The notes under the pieces: generated by a model
Seen by the model: only the letters and a program-made list of their open reading frames with translations
Databases searched by the model: none
Told to the model about the DNA's origin: nothing
In this document: one piece after another, positions 42,899-51,494 of the stretch
Layout of the letters: the number at the start of each line of letters is the position of its first letter
How positions within the stretch are numbered: the stretch's first letter is position 1
Assembly (NCBI GenBank): GCA_031380225.1
Contig: JANNFX010000110.1
Location: 1-51,694, forward strand
Length of the DNA: 51,694 nucleotides
Source of the DNA: JANNFX01 sp031380225
GTDB taxonomy: Bacteria > Pseudomonadota > Alphaproteobacteria > Rhizobiales > Hyphomicrobiaceae
Reading direction: 5' to 3'
Position numbers and translations under genes: made by a program

Positions 42899-43632
42899 TG
42901 CACAGCGCCGCCCTCGAAGCAGACAATGTCGAAATGGTCTTAGGGCGCGGCGCCTCAAGCGTGCGAGCACTTAAGGGCGTCGGCCTGTCGGTGGCTGCCG
43001 GTCAGCTAACGCTGCTGATCGGGCCGTCGGGTTGCGGCAAGTCAACATTGTTGTCGATCTTGGGCTGCATTCTGACCCCGACCGGCGGCTCGGTCCGCGT
43101 GCAAGGTTGTGCAGCGAGCGGCATGGACAGCGAGCAACTTGCGGAATTGCGCCGCCGGCATATCGGATTTGTGTTCCAGTCCTACAATTTGTTTCCCGGC
43201 CTGACCGCGCTTGAAAATGTCAGAACCGGACTTGCTATTCGCGGGCGTGCCTTATTGGACTCGGGAAAGGCTGCTCGTTCGGCTCTGGAGGCCGTTGGTC
43301 TTGGACACCGTATAGGCTCCTTACCAAGTCAACTGAGTGGCGGCGAACAGCAGCGCGTTGCAATCGCACGCGCAACCGCAGGCAATCCCAGTATAATTTT
43401 GGCAGATGAACCGACCGCCGCCTTGGACAGTGAGGCAGGGCGCGGTGTGATGCAGCAATTCCGGCGCCTTGCAAAGGATGACCACAGAGCGGTGTTGGTG
43501 GTGTCTCACGATGCGCGCGCTCTGCCGTTCGCGGATCGCGTCATTTCGATGGAAGACGGGCGGATTCTTGCGGATACGGCTGCAGCGGAAATTGGTGCAG
43601 GTTGTTCAGGCGGAGTAAGTCCGCATGCTTAA
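42895..43632 (+). CDS. DevA/LolD/MacB-type ABC transporter ATP-binding protein
   Basis: This 245-residue ATPase has Walker A GPSGCGKST (43-51), the Q-loop in FVFQSYNLFPGLTALENV, signature LSGGEQQR (147-154), Walker B IILADEP (167-173) and the H-loop VVSHDARAL. It belongs to the MacB/LolD/DevA branch that pairs with FtsX-fold permeases. It overlaps both neighbours (ATGA with the permease; 8 bp with the adaptor gene), so the three are translationally coupled. Confidence 0.93.
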   Translation: MMHSAALEADNVEMVLGRGASSVRALKGVGLSVAAGQLTLLIGPSGCGKSTLLSILGCILTPTGGSVRVQGCAASGMDSEQLAELRRRHIGFVFQSYNLFPGLTALENVRTGLAIRGRALLDSGKAARSALEAVGLGHRIGSLPSQLSGGEQQRVAIARATAGNPSIILADEPTAALDSEAGRGVMQQFRRLAKDDHRAVLVVSHDARALPFADRVISMEDGRILADTAAAEIGAGCSGGVSPHA

Positions 43633-44701
43633 ATCCATCGTAAGTTCTCTAGTGCTCCTCTCTATTGGTATTACTGCCGGAGTAATCGCGTCGAAGTGGC
43701 CAAGCCTTTCGAATGCCATTTCCACTGAGCCAATAAAAACAGTGGCTAACGTTGACACGTCAACCGGTCCGGAGTGGGTCGCCGCTGCGCCGGGCAGGGT
43801 GGAACCAATATCCGGCGAGATCCGCATCGCTGCTTCGGCGCCGGGCCGTATCGATGGCATTTACGTTCATCCGCACGACAAAGTCGTAAAGCATGAACTT
43901 CTCGCAAATATCGATGATAGCGAGCAGCGAGCGCGTGTCCGGGCCGCGGAGGCCGAGGTCGCATTCCGGGAAGCCGAACGTGAAACGGCCGTATCGGGGG
44001 CTGTACCTAACGTCCGTCGAGTTGCCGAAGACCGGGTTGCGAATGTAGAGGAAGCGAAGCGGCGAGCGCAGGCTAAGCTGGACCAACTTGCTGCCGGCGG
44101 CTCATTACCGCTGGCCATGGATAGTGCGCGCACCGAGCTCTTTTCTGGTGAAATTCAATTCAAAGACGCTCAACACAAGCTTGATGTATTGTTGACCACC
44201 TCTGACGTGCCAAAGCTCACCCGCACAGAATCGGCCCTTGCAGTCGCGCGAGCGGAACTCGCGATCGCCGTGGCCGCGCTTGAGAAGACCCGGATTCGCG
44301 CGCCTTTGGACGGCACTGTCCTTCAAGTTCTCAAGTTAACCGGGGATACGGCTACGGCCGCAAGCGACGATGTCGTCGTCTCGATGGGCGATACGGACCG
44401 GCTTCGGGTCAGAGCAGAAATTGACGAAAACGAAATCGGCAGTCTGACGATCGGCCAAACTGTCGTGATCAGGTCTGATGCTTTCCCGAACAAAAGCTTC
44501 ACAGGCTCGATTTCTCTCATTGGTGCGGCGGCGCGGCCAAGAATTCTGACGCCACCAAGCGCCATGACCAAAGACAACGCGTTGGAAGTCATTGTCGACC
44601 TCGACGCGGCTGCAGAGCTCGTGCCCGGCACACGAGTCGACGCATTCTTTGAACCCAACACCATCGCTGATCGCAAAGGAGATAAGTATGGCTCCAATTG
44701 A
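43625..44701 (+). CDS. DevB/HlyD-type membrane-fusion adaptor
   Basis: This 358-residue periplasmic adaptor has an N-terminal membrane anchor (about 5-25), then the first half of the lipoyl domain (APGRIDGIYVHPHDKV), a long helical hairpin (about 100-210) and the second lipoyl half (KTRIRAPLDGTVLQVLKLTGD). The barrel segment follows (LRVRAEIDENEIGSLTIGQ). With the DevC/DevA-like partners it should form a tripartite exporter that reaches an outer-membrane channel such as TolC, which is not encoded here. Confidence 0.9.
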   Translation: MLKSIVSSLVLLSIGITAGVIASKWPSLSNAISTEPIKTVANVDTSTGPEWVAAAPGRVEPISGEIRIAASAPGRIDGIYVHPHDKVVKHELLANIDDSEQRARVRAAEAEVAFREAERETAVSGAVPNVRRVAEDRVANVEEAKRRAQAKLDQLAAGGSLPLAMDSARTELFSGEIQFKDAQHKLDVLLTTSDVPKLTRTESALAVARAELAIAVAALEKTRIRAPLDGTVLQVLKLTGDTATAASDDVVVSMGDTDRLRVRAEIDENEIGSLTIGQTVVIRSDAFPNKSFTGSISLIGAAARPRILTPPSAMTKDNALEVIVDLDAAAELVPGTRVDAFFEPNTIADRKGDKYGSN

Positions 44702-45338
44702 ACGTAACCGAGTGCAGTTAGACCGCCGCACCTGCTCGACGGCGCGCTGGCCAGTTTTAGTATCTGCTTTGATTGCAGGCATCGCAATATTTGGCGCGGC
44801 AGCAGTCGCAGCAACAAATCACGCATCCGCATTCGTACAGAAGTCAGCGATTGAGGCCATCGCGATTTTGTCGAACGGCGCATTGCCGGCGGACCAACGG
44901 CGAGCGCAGTTCCGCACCGTGATTTTGAGAAATTTTGACGTGCCGGTGATCAGCCGCTTTGTGGCTGAGCCCTATTGGACCAAAGCATCCCCCGATCAGC
45001 AGAGCCGCTTCCAAGACATATTCCAAAGTGCATTGGCGAGTATCTATACGGAACGGTTTTTCGATTATGCCGGTGAATCACTGCAGGTCAAAGGAACCCA
45101 CGTAGGCGCTGAAGGCGTGACCATCGTGCAGACCACAATCGCAACGCCAACCGGCAACAAATCTTACGATGTCGACTGGATCGTTACCGGGCCTGCGGGA
45201 GCCGAAAAGTTTCTCGACGTCGTGATCGACGGGATCAGCACCAACGTCACGACCCAGCAGGACTATGGCTCAGTGTTGCGGTCAACCAATGGAAATCTCG
45301 ATGCCCTGACCGCTGCACTCAAAGCGAAGGGATTTTAG
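44688..45338 (+). CDS. MlaC/HpnM-like periplasmic lipid-binding protein
   Basis: This 216-residue protein has a signal/anchor segment (about 20-42) and the MlaC (Tol_Tol_Ttg2) fold. Visible family elements are FRTVILRNFDVPVISRF, PDQQSRFQDIFQSAL, YTERFFDYAGESLQVKG and YDVDWIV. MlaC family members carry phospholipids (Mla pathway) or hopanoid-type lipids (HpnM) across the periplasm. The ATG at 44688 has AAAGGAG six bases before it and overlaps the adaptor gene by 14 bp. It is unusual to find it coupled to a DevBCA-type exporter and not to MlaFEDB. Confidence 0.88.
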   Translation: MAPIERNRVQLDRRTCSTARWPVLVSALIAGIAIFGAAAVAATNHASAFVQKSAIEAIAILSNGALPADQRRAQFRTVILRNFDVPVISRFVAEPYWTKASPDQQSRFQDIFQSALASIYTERFFDYAGESLQVKGTHVGAEGVTIVQTTIATPTGNKSYDVDWIVTGPAGAEKFLDVVIDGISTNVTTQQDYGSVLRSTNGNLDALTAALKAKGF

Positions 45339-45361
45339 GGATGCCGGGGGGAAGGGTCAAC

Positions 45362-46153
45362 ATGCATTGGTTTTTAAAGTTGCGGCGATGTCTTTCAGCG
45401 TCATCCGCAATTTTAGCAGCGATTGGCCTCGCTTCCTGCGCGAGTCTTCCAAATGATCCAGCGGCGCGTGCGGAAGTGGAGCGCCTCAATGATCCGATCG
45501 AGCCCATCAACCGCGAAGTCTATGCCGCGAACAAGGAGATGCGGCAGGTGCTGTTGCCGTTGCAGATGATTGCCTCAGCCGGATCACCTGTCGCGCCGTT
45601 GGCGGCAGCCGTACACAATGTACTTGTCAATTTGCGCGAGCCACTAACCTTCGCCAACGACTTGGCGCAGGGCAAGGAATGTGCAGCCGGTGCCTCGCTG
45701 CGCCGCTTCATGGTCAACTCCACACTGGGTGTCGGCGGCATTTTTGACGTAGCAAAGGACTATGGCGTCGCCGCCCATGATAACGATATTGGTCAAACAT
45801 TAGGTGTATGGGGTATTCCTGCCGGTCCCTATTTGATGCTGCCCGTGCTGGGTCCGTCCGATGTTCGTGGCGCAGCCGGCACCGCGGCCGAATACGTTGT
45901 CGATCCCGTTTCGCTTGGACTGAGCCGGGCAGGTTGGACTGCCGCCGTGTGGCCAATCGCGGGGCTCGACGCCTTAGACCGCAGCCTCGAAGCAGCCCCG
46001 GATCTCGACAAACTCGATCGAACATCGCTCGACGGCTACGCCGCCTTGCGATCCGCTTATCGCCAGAACCAGACAGAAGCCCTGAACGACGACAAGTGTC
46101 CCGATGTGCTGCGAATTGGCGGCGAGGGCATTCCTGCAACGCGATCAAACTAA
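45362..46153 (+). CDS. MlaA/VacJ-family outer-membrane lipoprotein
   Basis: This 263-residue lipoprotein has a lipobox GLASC (Cys about 26) and the MlaA domain: LNDPIEPINREVYAANKEM, NVLVNLREPLTFANDLAQG, RRFMVNSTLGVGGIFDVAKDYG, DIGQTLGVWGIPAGPYLMLP, LGPSDVRGAAG. MlaA forms a ring in the outer membrane that removes phospholipid from the outer leaflet and hands it to MlaC. ATG 45362 is chosen because GGGGGGAAGGG precedes it. It follows the MlaC-like gene by 23 bp. Confidence 0.92.
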   Translation: MHWFLKLRRCLSASSAILAAIGLASCASLPNDPAARAEVERLNDPIEPINREVYAANKEMRQVLLPLQMIASAGSPVAPLAAAVHNVLVNLREPLTFANDLAQGKECAAGASLRRFMVNSTLGVGGIFDVAKDYGVAAHDNDIGQTLGVWGIPAGPYLMLPVLGPSDVRGAAGTAAEYVVDPVSLGLSRAGWTAAVWPIAGLDALDRSLEAAPDLDKLDRTSLDGYAALRSAYRQNQTEALNDDKCPDVLRIGGEGIPATRSN

Positions 46154-46301
46154 ATGGGAATCGCAACGCAACCTTACAAATTTGCGATGTGCCAGCCGGA
46201 ATGCAGTCGCGATCTGAACGCTAGCTCGAACACAGTGTGCAGAGACTAACATTTTGCTGACGGTGGGGATCGGCCAGCAATAGCTCACTGAAGGGGAATA
46301 C

Positions 46302-47555
46302 ATGTCGCTCAACCTTTATGGCCACTCCGTCGTGCGCGACTTCGAAGGCGCTACTTCGAGTGTTGCGCCGGCCGTCGCGAGCAAATCAACGGACCCGGTT
46401 TGCTCTCTCGATCCATCGAAGATGCAAATAACTAGGTCGACTTCGGTTGACAAGTTGCTCGTCACGGGCGGGACCGGGTTCATCGGCGGCGCGGTCCTTG
46501 CCGAATTGATCGACAGCGAATATTGGCCGCGAACTCTCATCATGGTGCGCGCCGGCGACATCAACGAGGCGCGGAACCGCATTGTCCATAGCCTCGAGCG
46601 GTTCATGCCCGAAACCGTTGTCGACGATTTGCTCTCCGATGATCAAATAATTGTCGCCGGTCTTGAAGACGCTAATAGACTGTTGACTGATCCGCGCATT
46701 TCCGGCGTCTCGCACGTCATCCACTCGGCTGCCGTCACGGCGTTCTCCAATCACCCGCGAATCCGCGCAATAAACGTCGATGCAAGTTTGGCTTTTGTGG
46801 AGGTGCTGAAGAAATGTGCCAGAATTCAGCGCTTCACTAACGTCGGCACGGCCTGGTGTGTCGGCATGGACGTCGACAAGCTGGTTGCCGAAGACTGTGA
46901 CTTTGGTTCGTCAACCCACATCGTCCCCTACACCGAATCGAAGCTAGAGTTCGAGCGCACTGTTCGCCGGCTCCACCCAGACTTCCCGTTTGTATCCGCC
47001 CGCCCGTCGATTGTTGTGGGTCATACGCGCTATGGCACACAACCCTCAGGCAGCATCTACTGGGTGTTCCGGTCCGTGCAAGTTCTAGGGCGGTTTTCGT
47101 GCGGCTTCGATGATCGCATGGATGTCGTGCCTGTCGATTGGGTTGCGCAGGCTCTGGTCGGCTTAACGACAAAGCAGAAACTTTCCTACAACATGTATCA
47201 TTTGTCGTCGGGTGAAACGGCCTACTCGACGATTTCGCAGCTCGATTCGGCAATCGCGGAAGGCCGCAAAGTGTCACCACACGGCCGCTCCGGCTATCTG
47301 AAGGTCGACGACCGGCAGTTGACGAAAGCAGTCTATGAAAAGCGAAAGATGCTCGGCGATGCCAACCCTTGGCTATTGTCTAAGGCGTTGGGGCTCTACG
47401 CACGCTTTGCCGAGAGCGGCGTCGTATTCGACAATCGCCGCACTTTGGCGGAAGGGATTGGCTCTCCACCACCGTTCTACACTTATGCTGCGATGTGCGC
47501 GCGGACATCGGAGTCGACATCGTTGATGGCTCAAATGGAAGACGACTTCAAATAG
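46302..47555 (+). CDS. Extended SDR of the thioester-reductase / fatty-acyl-CoA-reductase-like group
   Basis: This 417-residue protein has an unusual N-terminal stretch of about 50 residues, then LLVTGGTGFIGGAVL (NAD(P)-binding), LIMVRAGDINEARNRI, VSHVIHSAAVTAF and the catalytic YTESKLEFE. The pattern matches the Male-sterility/NAD_binding_4 and thioester-reductase branch, which reduces acyl-CoA or acyl-ACP thioesters to aldehydes or alcohols. Substrate is not known. AAGGGGA precedes the ATG. It lies 148 bp after MlaA and 17 bp before the SMR gene. It could make or modify the lipid that the operon transports. Confidence 0.8.
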   Translation: MSLNLYGHSVVRDFEGATSSVAPAVASKSTDPVCSLDPSKMQITRSTSVDKLLVTGGTGFIGGAVLAELIDSEYWPRTLIMVRAGDINEARNRIVHSLERFMPETVVDDLLSDDQIIVAGLEDANRLLTDPRISGVSHVIHSAAVTAFSNHPRIRAINVDASLAFVEVLKKCARIQRFTNVGTAWCVGMDVDKLVAEDCDFGSSTHIVPYTESKLEFERTVRRLHPDFPFVSARPSIVVGHTRYGTQPSGSIYWVFRSVQVLGRFSCGFDDRMDVVPVDWVAQALVGLTTKQKLSYNMYHLSSGETAYSTISQLDSAIAEGRKVSPHGRSGYLKVDDRQLTKAVYEKRKMLGDANPWLLSKALGLYARFAESGVVFDNRRTLAEGIGSPPPFYTYAAMCARTSESTSLMAQMEDDFK

Positions 47556-47572
47556 GATCGGACATCGGCACA

Positions 47573-47920
47573 ATGGGAAGTTTCCTGAACGCGGGTTACG
47601 TATATCTCGCCATTGCAATTGTCGGCGAGGTGGCGGCGACGGCTGCACTTTATGCCACGGAAGAATTTACCAAGCCTTTGCCGTCGCTGATCGTTGTCAT
47701 CGGATATGCAGCGGCACTGTTTTTCCTGTCACTCACGTTGCGAAGCGTGCCCATGGGCATCGCTTATGGCATTTGGGCTGGCGTCGGCACGGCCCTGATC
47801 GCGCTCTCCGGCTACTTACTGTACAAACAATCGCTCGATACCCCAGCGATACTTGGCCTGTGCTTGATCGCGGCCGGTGTCGCCATCATTAACGGGTCGT
47901 CGAGCGCGGTTGTACATTGA
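47573..47920 (+). CDS. SMR-family small multidrug/lipid-type transporter
   Basis: This 115-residue protein has four membrane helices and SMR hallmarks: the essential Glu19 in AIVGEVAATAAL, LFFLSLTLRSVPMGIAYGIWAGVGT, and a last helix LGLCLIAAGVAIIN. SMR proteins export cationic drugs, guanidinium or, in related Arn types, flip lipid-linked sugars. It starts 17 bp after the SDR stop codon and lacks a strong ribosome-binding site. Its place in the lipid-type operon makes a lipid-related role possible, but drug efflux is the default reading. Confidence 0.88.
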   Translation: MGSFLNAGYVYLAIAIVGEVAATAALYATEEFTKPLPSLIVVIGYAAALFFLSLTLRSVPMGIAYGIWAGVGTALIALSGYLLYKQSLDTPAILGLCLIAAGVAIINGSSSAVVH

Positions 47921-48115
47921 GGCCGAAACAGGGGAGCACGACAGCAAGATTGAACATAAAAGCCCGCGCAGCCTTAACGGGCGCAAGTCGCGTTATCCCC
48001 ATTTCTGGGCACGGCAATGAAGCGACCCGCAACAATCATTGGATTGCCATATCATTCGCGGATAACATTGGCGCCACTTCAATCTCCAGGCACAGGATCC
48101 GATCGGAATAACTCC

Positions 48116-48793
48116 ATGCGGATACTAGTTGTTGAAGACGATCTCGAGACGTCAGAGTTCATCGGCGACGGCCTGACCGAGGCGGGCCATGCCGTAACCT
48201 ACGCGACACTGGGTGACCACGGCCTCCGATTGGCAGCGACGCAATCGTTCGACGTTCTTATCGTTGATCGAATGCTGCCGCGCATGGATGGCCTAACGCT
48301 GATCAGAGAACTGCGCGGCGCGGAGATCGTAACGCCGGCGATTTGCTTGACCGCGCTCGGTGGGGTTGAAGACCGGGTTGTTGGCCTTGAGGCCGGGGCC
48401 GACGACTATCTTGTCAAACCGTTTGAATTGAGCGAGCTCTTGGCTCGCATCAATGCGCTGGCGCGCCGGAGTGGACTTGCATCGAAGAGCACGACAATCC
48501 GTGTCGCCGATCTCGAACTCAGTCAGATCACACGCAAGGTTTTTCGCGGCGGAAGAATGATCGACCTTTTGCCGCGTGAATTCGCACTCCTTGAATTATT
48601 GATGCAGAATGCCGGACGTGTCGTGACGCGTTCTATGCTGCTCAAACATGTCTGGGATTTTCATTTCGAACCCAAGACGAGCTTGGTAGAAACTCACATA
48701 AGCCGGTTGCGGACAAAAATTGATCGTCCGTTTGATCTCGTGTTGCTGCACACGATTCGCGGGAGGGGGTACAAGATTGATGAAGAGGGTTAA
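48116..48793 (+). CDS. OmpR/PhoB-family response regulator
   Basis: This 225-residue protein has a receiver domain (VVEDD at 5-9, phospho-acceptor Asp51 in VLIVDRMLPRMDG, Lys in DDYLVKPF) and a C-terminal winged helix (VFRGGRMIDLLPREFALLELL, SLVETHISRLRTKI, HTIRGRGYKI). It overlaps the histidine kinase gene by 14 bp, so the pair is coupled. The frame is open upstream to 48017, but ATG 48116 begins the receiver domain. The regulated genes may include the upstream exporter/Mla-like operon. Confidence 0.94.
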   Translation: MRILVVEDDLETSEFIGDGLTEAGHAVTYATLGDHGLRLAATQSFDVLIVDRMLPRMDGLTLIRELRGAEIVTPAICLTALGGVEDRVVGLEAGADDYLVKPFELSELLARINALARRSGLASKSTTIRVADLELSQITRKVFRGGRMIDLLPREFALLELLMQNAGRVVTRSMLLKHVWDFHFEPKTSLVETHISRLRTKIDRPFDLVLLHTIRGRGYKIDEEG

Positions 48794-50186
48794 ACTGCAC
48801 CAAAGTGCGGCAGTACGCATGGCCGTACTCTTTGTCTGCCTGTTTGCGGCATCAACGATTGTTGCCTTCGCTGCACTGTATATCAAAATTGGTCTGGATC
48901 TCGACGAACATCAAAAATCGGATGTTATGGAAATGCACCAGGCAGTCCACCGGGCGCTTGGTAACCAGAGTGAAGCGGCGCTTTCAAGCCTCAACGGCGA
49001 CGCTCTCGAAGATTTGGTCGACGAAGACGCTGTCTATCTTTTGGTCAACGAACGCGATGAATTCATCGCCGGTAACGTCAAGACCGTGCCGCGCTTTGAC
49101 GGCTGGTTGCAGTTGCCATGGAACAGCCTCGGATATACCGGCAATAACAGGCCCGCTGGCATAGGCGGTGTGATGGGAAAATGGCAGGCCGTACCTGGCG
49201 GTCATTTGTTTATCGGTTCGGGCGACGGCGAAGAGCTCAAAGCGAGAGACATGGTGTGGGAGGGGCTAGGCTTGGCCTTGATTATTGCCGCTGCCGCTGG
49301 TCTCAGCGGTGGTGCGCTTTTGGGGATGCGAGCACGCCGGCGCATAGATGTCATTTCACGAGCGCTGGACGCGGCTGCGGGCGGCGATCTCTCGGTCAGA
49401 ATCCCGTTGCGGTCTTCCGGAGACGAATTGGACCAAATTTCCGGCCGGATCAATTCTACGCTCGACCGTCTGCAATCGTCTGTTGCAAGCCTCCGGCAGG
49501 CTACCACAGACATAGCACACGATCTCAGGTCGCCGATTGGCCGCGTAAGACAACGACTTCAGAGGGCCAGTAAGACGGCAAGTTCTGCACCGGAGTATCG
49601 GGATGTTGTCGACAAGAGCGTCGGTGACATCGACAAGATTGTCGACACGTTCAACGCCCTGCTACGCATCGCGCAAATCGAGGGCGGCATGCAGAAGCAA
49701 CGGTTTACCGCTCAGTCCCTTCGACACGTGCTGGCGACGGTCGTTGATGCCTATGCAGCCGTTGCTGAAGATGCCGGACAGACCTTAGATAGCGACCTTG
49801 ACAGGTTGGGCGCCCTCGAAGTGCTGGGTGACAAAGACTTACTTTCGCAGCTGTTCGCAAACGTCGTTGAAAATGCGATCTGTCATTGTCCATCTGGATC
49901 GCGGATATCGATTGTCGCCGAACTCACAACGATTGGTCCTGTCGTTAAAATCAGCGACAACGGCCTGGGTATCCCGAACGACGAGTTCCGCAATGTGTTC
50001 CGGCGCTTCTACCGGCTGGAGAAAAGCCGTACGACGGCAGGCAGCGGGCTTGGCCTCGCACTTGTTGCCGCGATCGCAGAAGTGCACGATGTCAAAATCG
50101 AACTTCGCGACAACGGACCGGGGCTGCTCGTCGTACTCGGGTTCCCTAACAATATTGCTTCCCTGAAAGCTATGGCTGCCGAATGA
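48780..50186 (+). CDS. Membrane sensor histidine kinase
   Basis: This 468-residue kinase has a first membrane helix (about 13-36), a periplasmic sensor region (37-160) with acidic and Trp-rich segments, and a second helix (about 165-187). HAMP follows at 188-240. The HisKA dimerisation domain has phospho-acceptor His247 in DIAHDLRSPIGRVR, and the ATPase domain has VVENAICHC, DNGLGIP, FRRFYRLEKS and GSGLGLALV. All catalytic boxes are intact. GGGAGGGGG precedes the ATG inside the response-regulator gene. The stimulus is unknown. Confidence 0.93.
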   Translation: MKRVKLHQSAAVRMAVLFVCLFAASTIVAFAALYIKIGLDLDEHQKSDVMEMHQAVHRALGNQSEAALSSLNGDALEDLVDEDAVYLLVNERDEFIAGNVKTVPRFDGWLQLPWNSLGYTGNNRPAGIGGVMGKWQAVPGGHLFIGSGDGEELKARDMVWEGLGLALIIAAAAGLSGGALLGMRARRRIDVISRALDAAAGGDLSVRIPLRSSGDELDQISGRINSTLDRLQSSVASLRQATTDIAHDLRSPIGRVRQRLQRASKTASSAPEYRDVVDKSVGDIDKIVDTFNALLRIAQIEGGMQKQRFTAQSLRHVLATVVDAYAAVAEDAGQTLDSDLDRLGALEVLGDKDLLSQLFANVVENAICHCPSGSRISIVAELTTIGPVVKISDNGLGIPNDEFRNVFRRFYRLEKSRTTAGSGLGLALVAAIAEVHDVKIELRDNGPGLLVVLGFPNNIASLKAMAAE

Positions 50187-50239
50187 CCCACGCTCGTGAT
50201 CATTGCTCGATGACCCGATGTGAGGCCGAAAGCATTGCG

Positions 50240-50953
50240 CTAACCTCCGTTTTCGACTTTGATCAGAGTGTCGGTCTCGTCTTCGGTGATGTTGTCCTCT
50301 TGCACCGGTCCGCCGGCGTCAGCGCAATAGTGCTTGGCTTCCTTGACATCGGGTTCTAACGGCGTCCAGTTCTCGGTTTTAATGCAATTCATGAAGCTGC
50401 CGAGGCTGGTCGTCAGCGTCTCCGAGACCGACATCACCTTGGCCATATCCTCGGCGTGGCCCTGATAGTATTCTTCGCGGTAGACCTCGCCGACTCTCGG
50501 ATTGGCTTTCAGCCAAATCCCAGGTAGAGCGCCATCGCGGCCGGCAAGCCACGAGCCGTTGTGGTTCTTGAGTTTGCCGTCCTCGTAGTTGTCGACGTCC
50601 TCTCCGAAGTACCAGACGTCGCCGTTGCTATGCTGGGCGAGGTAGTCGTGCGTCTCTTCCTTGATCCGGCCGTTGAGGTAGACGCGGTCCCAATAGACCA
50701 GCGTTTCGACACCCATGACGATCAGCTTGTCGCCAGTGATCTCGATGCGCGTAGTTTCGAGACCGTCTTTGGTCTTGGATTCGAAATACATTGTTTTGCC
50801 GACAGGCATGCGGAAGTATGGATTGTCGATTGTGGCCGAAAAATCGGCGGGATCGACGATTGGCATATAGGCCTCTTCGGCATTGAGCATTGTGCTGACT
50901 GAGAGACTTACGGCCAATGCGGCGGCGATGGCGACGAGGATGGGGTGCTTCAT
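50240..50953 (-). CDS. Exported protein of unknown function
   Basis: This 237-residue protein has a signal peptide cut near LNAEE (residue 26), then IDNPYFRMPVGKTMYFES, a motif shared by a family of uncharacterised secreted proteins. It is rich in Glu, Asp, Tyr and Trp and has two cysteines (NCIKTENW and HYCADAGG) that could form a disulfide. The ATG at 50953 is preferred, with GGGAG eight bases upstream. It is convergent with the histidine kinase gene. Confidence 0.72.
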   Translation of the reverse strand: MKHPILVAIAAALAVSLSVSTMLNAEEAYMPIVDPADFSATIDNPYFRMPVGKTMYFESKTKDGLETTRIEITGDKLIVMGVETLVYWDRVYLNGRIKEETHDYLAQHSNGDVWYFGEDVDNYEDGKLKNHNGSWLAGRDGALPGIWLKANPRVGEVYREEYYQGHAEDMAKVMSVSETLTTSLGSFMNCIKTENWTPLEPDVKEAKHYCADAGGPVQEDNITEDETDTLIKVENGG

Positions 50954-51494
50954 GCCGGTATCTCCCGAGGTAGACGCGCTCACGATGGCCGAAGACGAAA
51001 CGTTGCCGGCGTTCGCCGCCCGCCAGCTTACAGCTATCGCGGCGTCACTAGAGCAATATCCGATCGGCAGATTCGCTATGGCGATCCCCGGATCGGATGA
51101 GATTGCTCTAGAATTTAGATTCTAGAGCATCTTTACTGGACCGGTGAATCGCGAGCGCGATTCCGTACGGGCCGGTGATGCTCTAAGTGTTACGGTGACG
51201 GCCCGGAATTTCTTTCAAAGACACGCAGAGATTCATTGGCGGATTGACTTCCTGGCAAATGAGACGGCTTTTCAGATTTGAAGTAGGGTCAGTGGAGAAT
51301 AATTCTCGAACTGAGAAACGCATTCAGCCTACTTTTTACGAAGCCTTCTGACGCGCGCAGTAGGAGAACGGGGCCTTGAATAATTCCGAATATGTCCGCG
51401 TCGCTCAGCGCTTGAGTCAGCGCTGCAATACCCTCAAATGCGGACGTCAAACAATTGGCGCTCAATCCATTCAGTCCAGTCCAAAGCCGAAACA
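50954..51494. other. 541-bp gene-free region with intergenic palindromes
   Basis: This region contains two adjacent palindromic elements (51048-51185, listed separately) and a short palindrome GAGAAT-A-ATTCTC at 51295-51307. The remaining sequence shows no supported gene. The short frames running through it have no ribosome-binding site and no recognisable composition. Confidence 0.6.
51048..51185. repeat. Pair of dispersed-type palindromic repeats
   Basis: Unit 1 (51048-51111) has arms CTAGAGCAATATCCGATC and GATCGGATGAGATTGCTCTAG, an imperfect inverted pair. Unit 2 (51122-51185) has arms CTAGAGCATC and GGTGATGCTCTA around an exact inner palindrome GAATCGCG-AG-CGCGATTC. Both ends carry the CTAGAGCA/TGCTCTA word. 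The layout is like the multi-copy mosaic intergenic elements of Rhizobiales. Confidence 0.7.

Noticed and set aside
50883..51125. Forward frame of 80 codons before the palindromes
   Set aside because: It starts inside the signal-peptide code of the reverse-strand exported protein and runs into a palindromic repeat. No ribosome-binding site or family match is seen.
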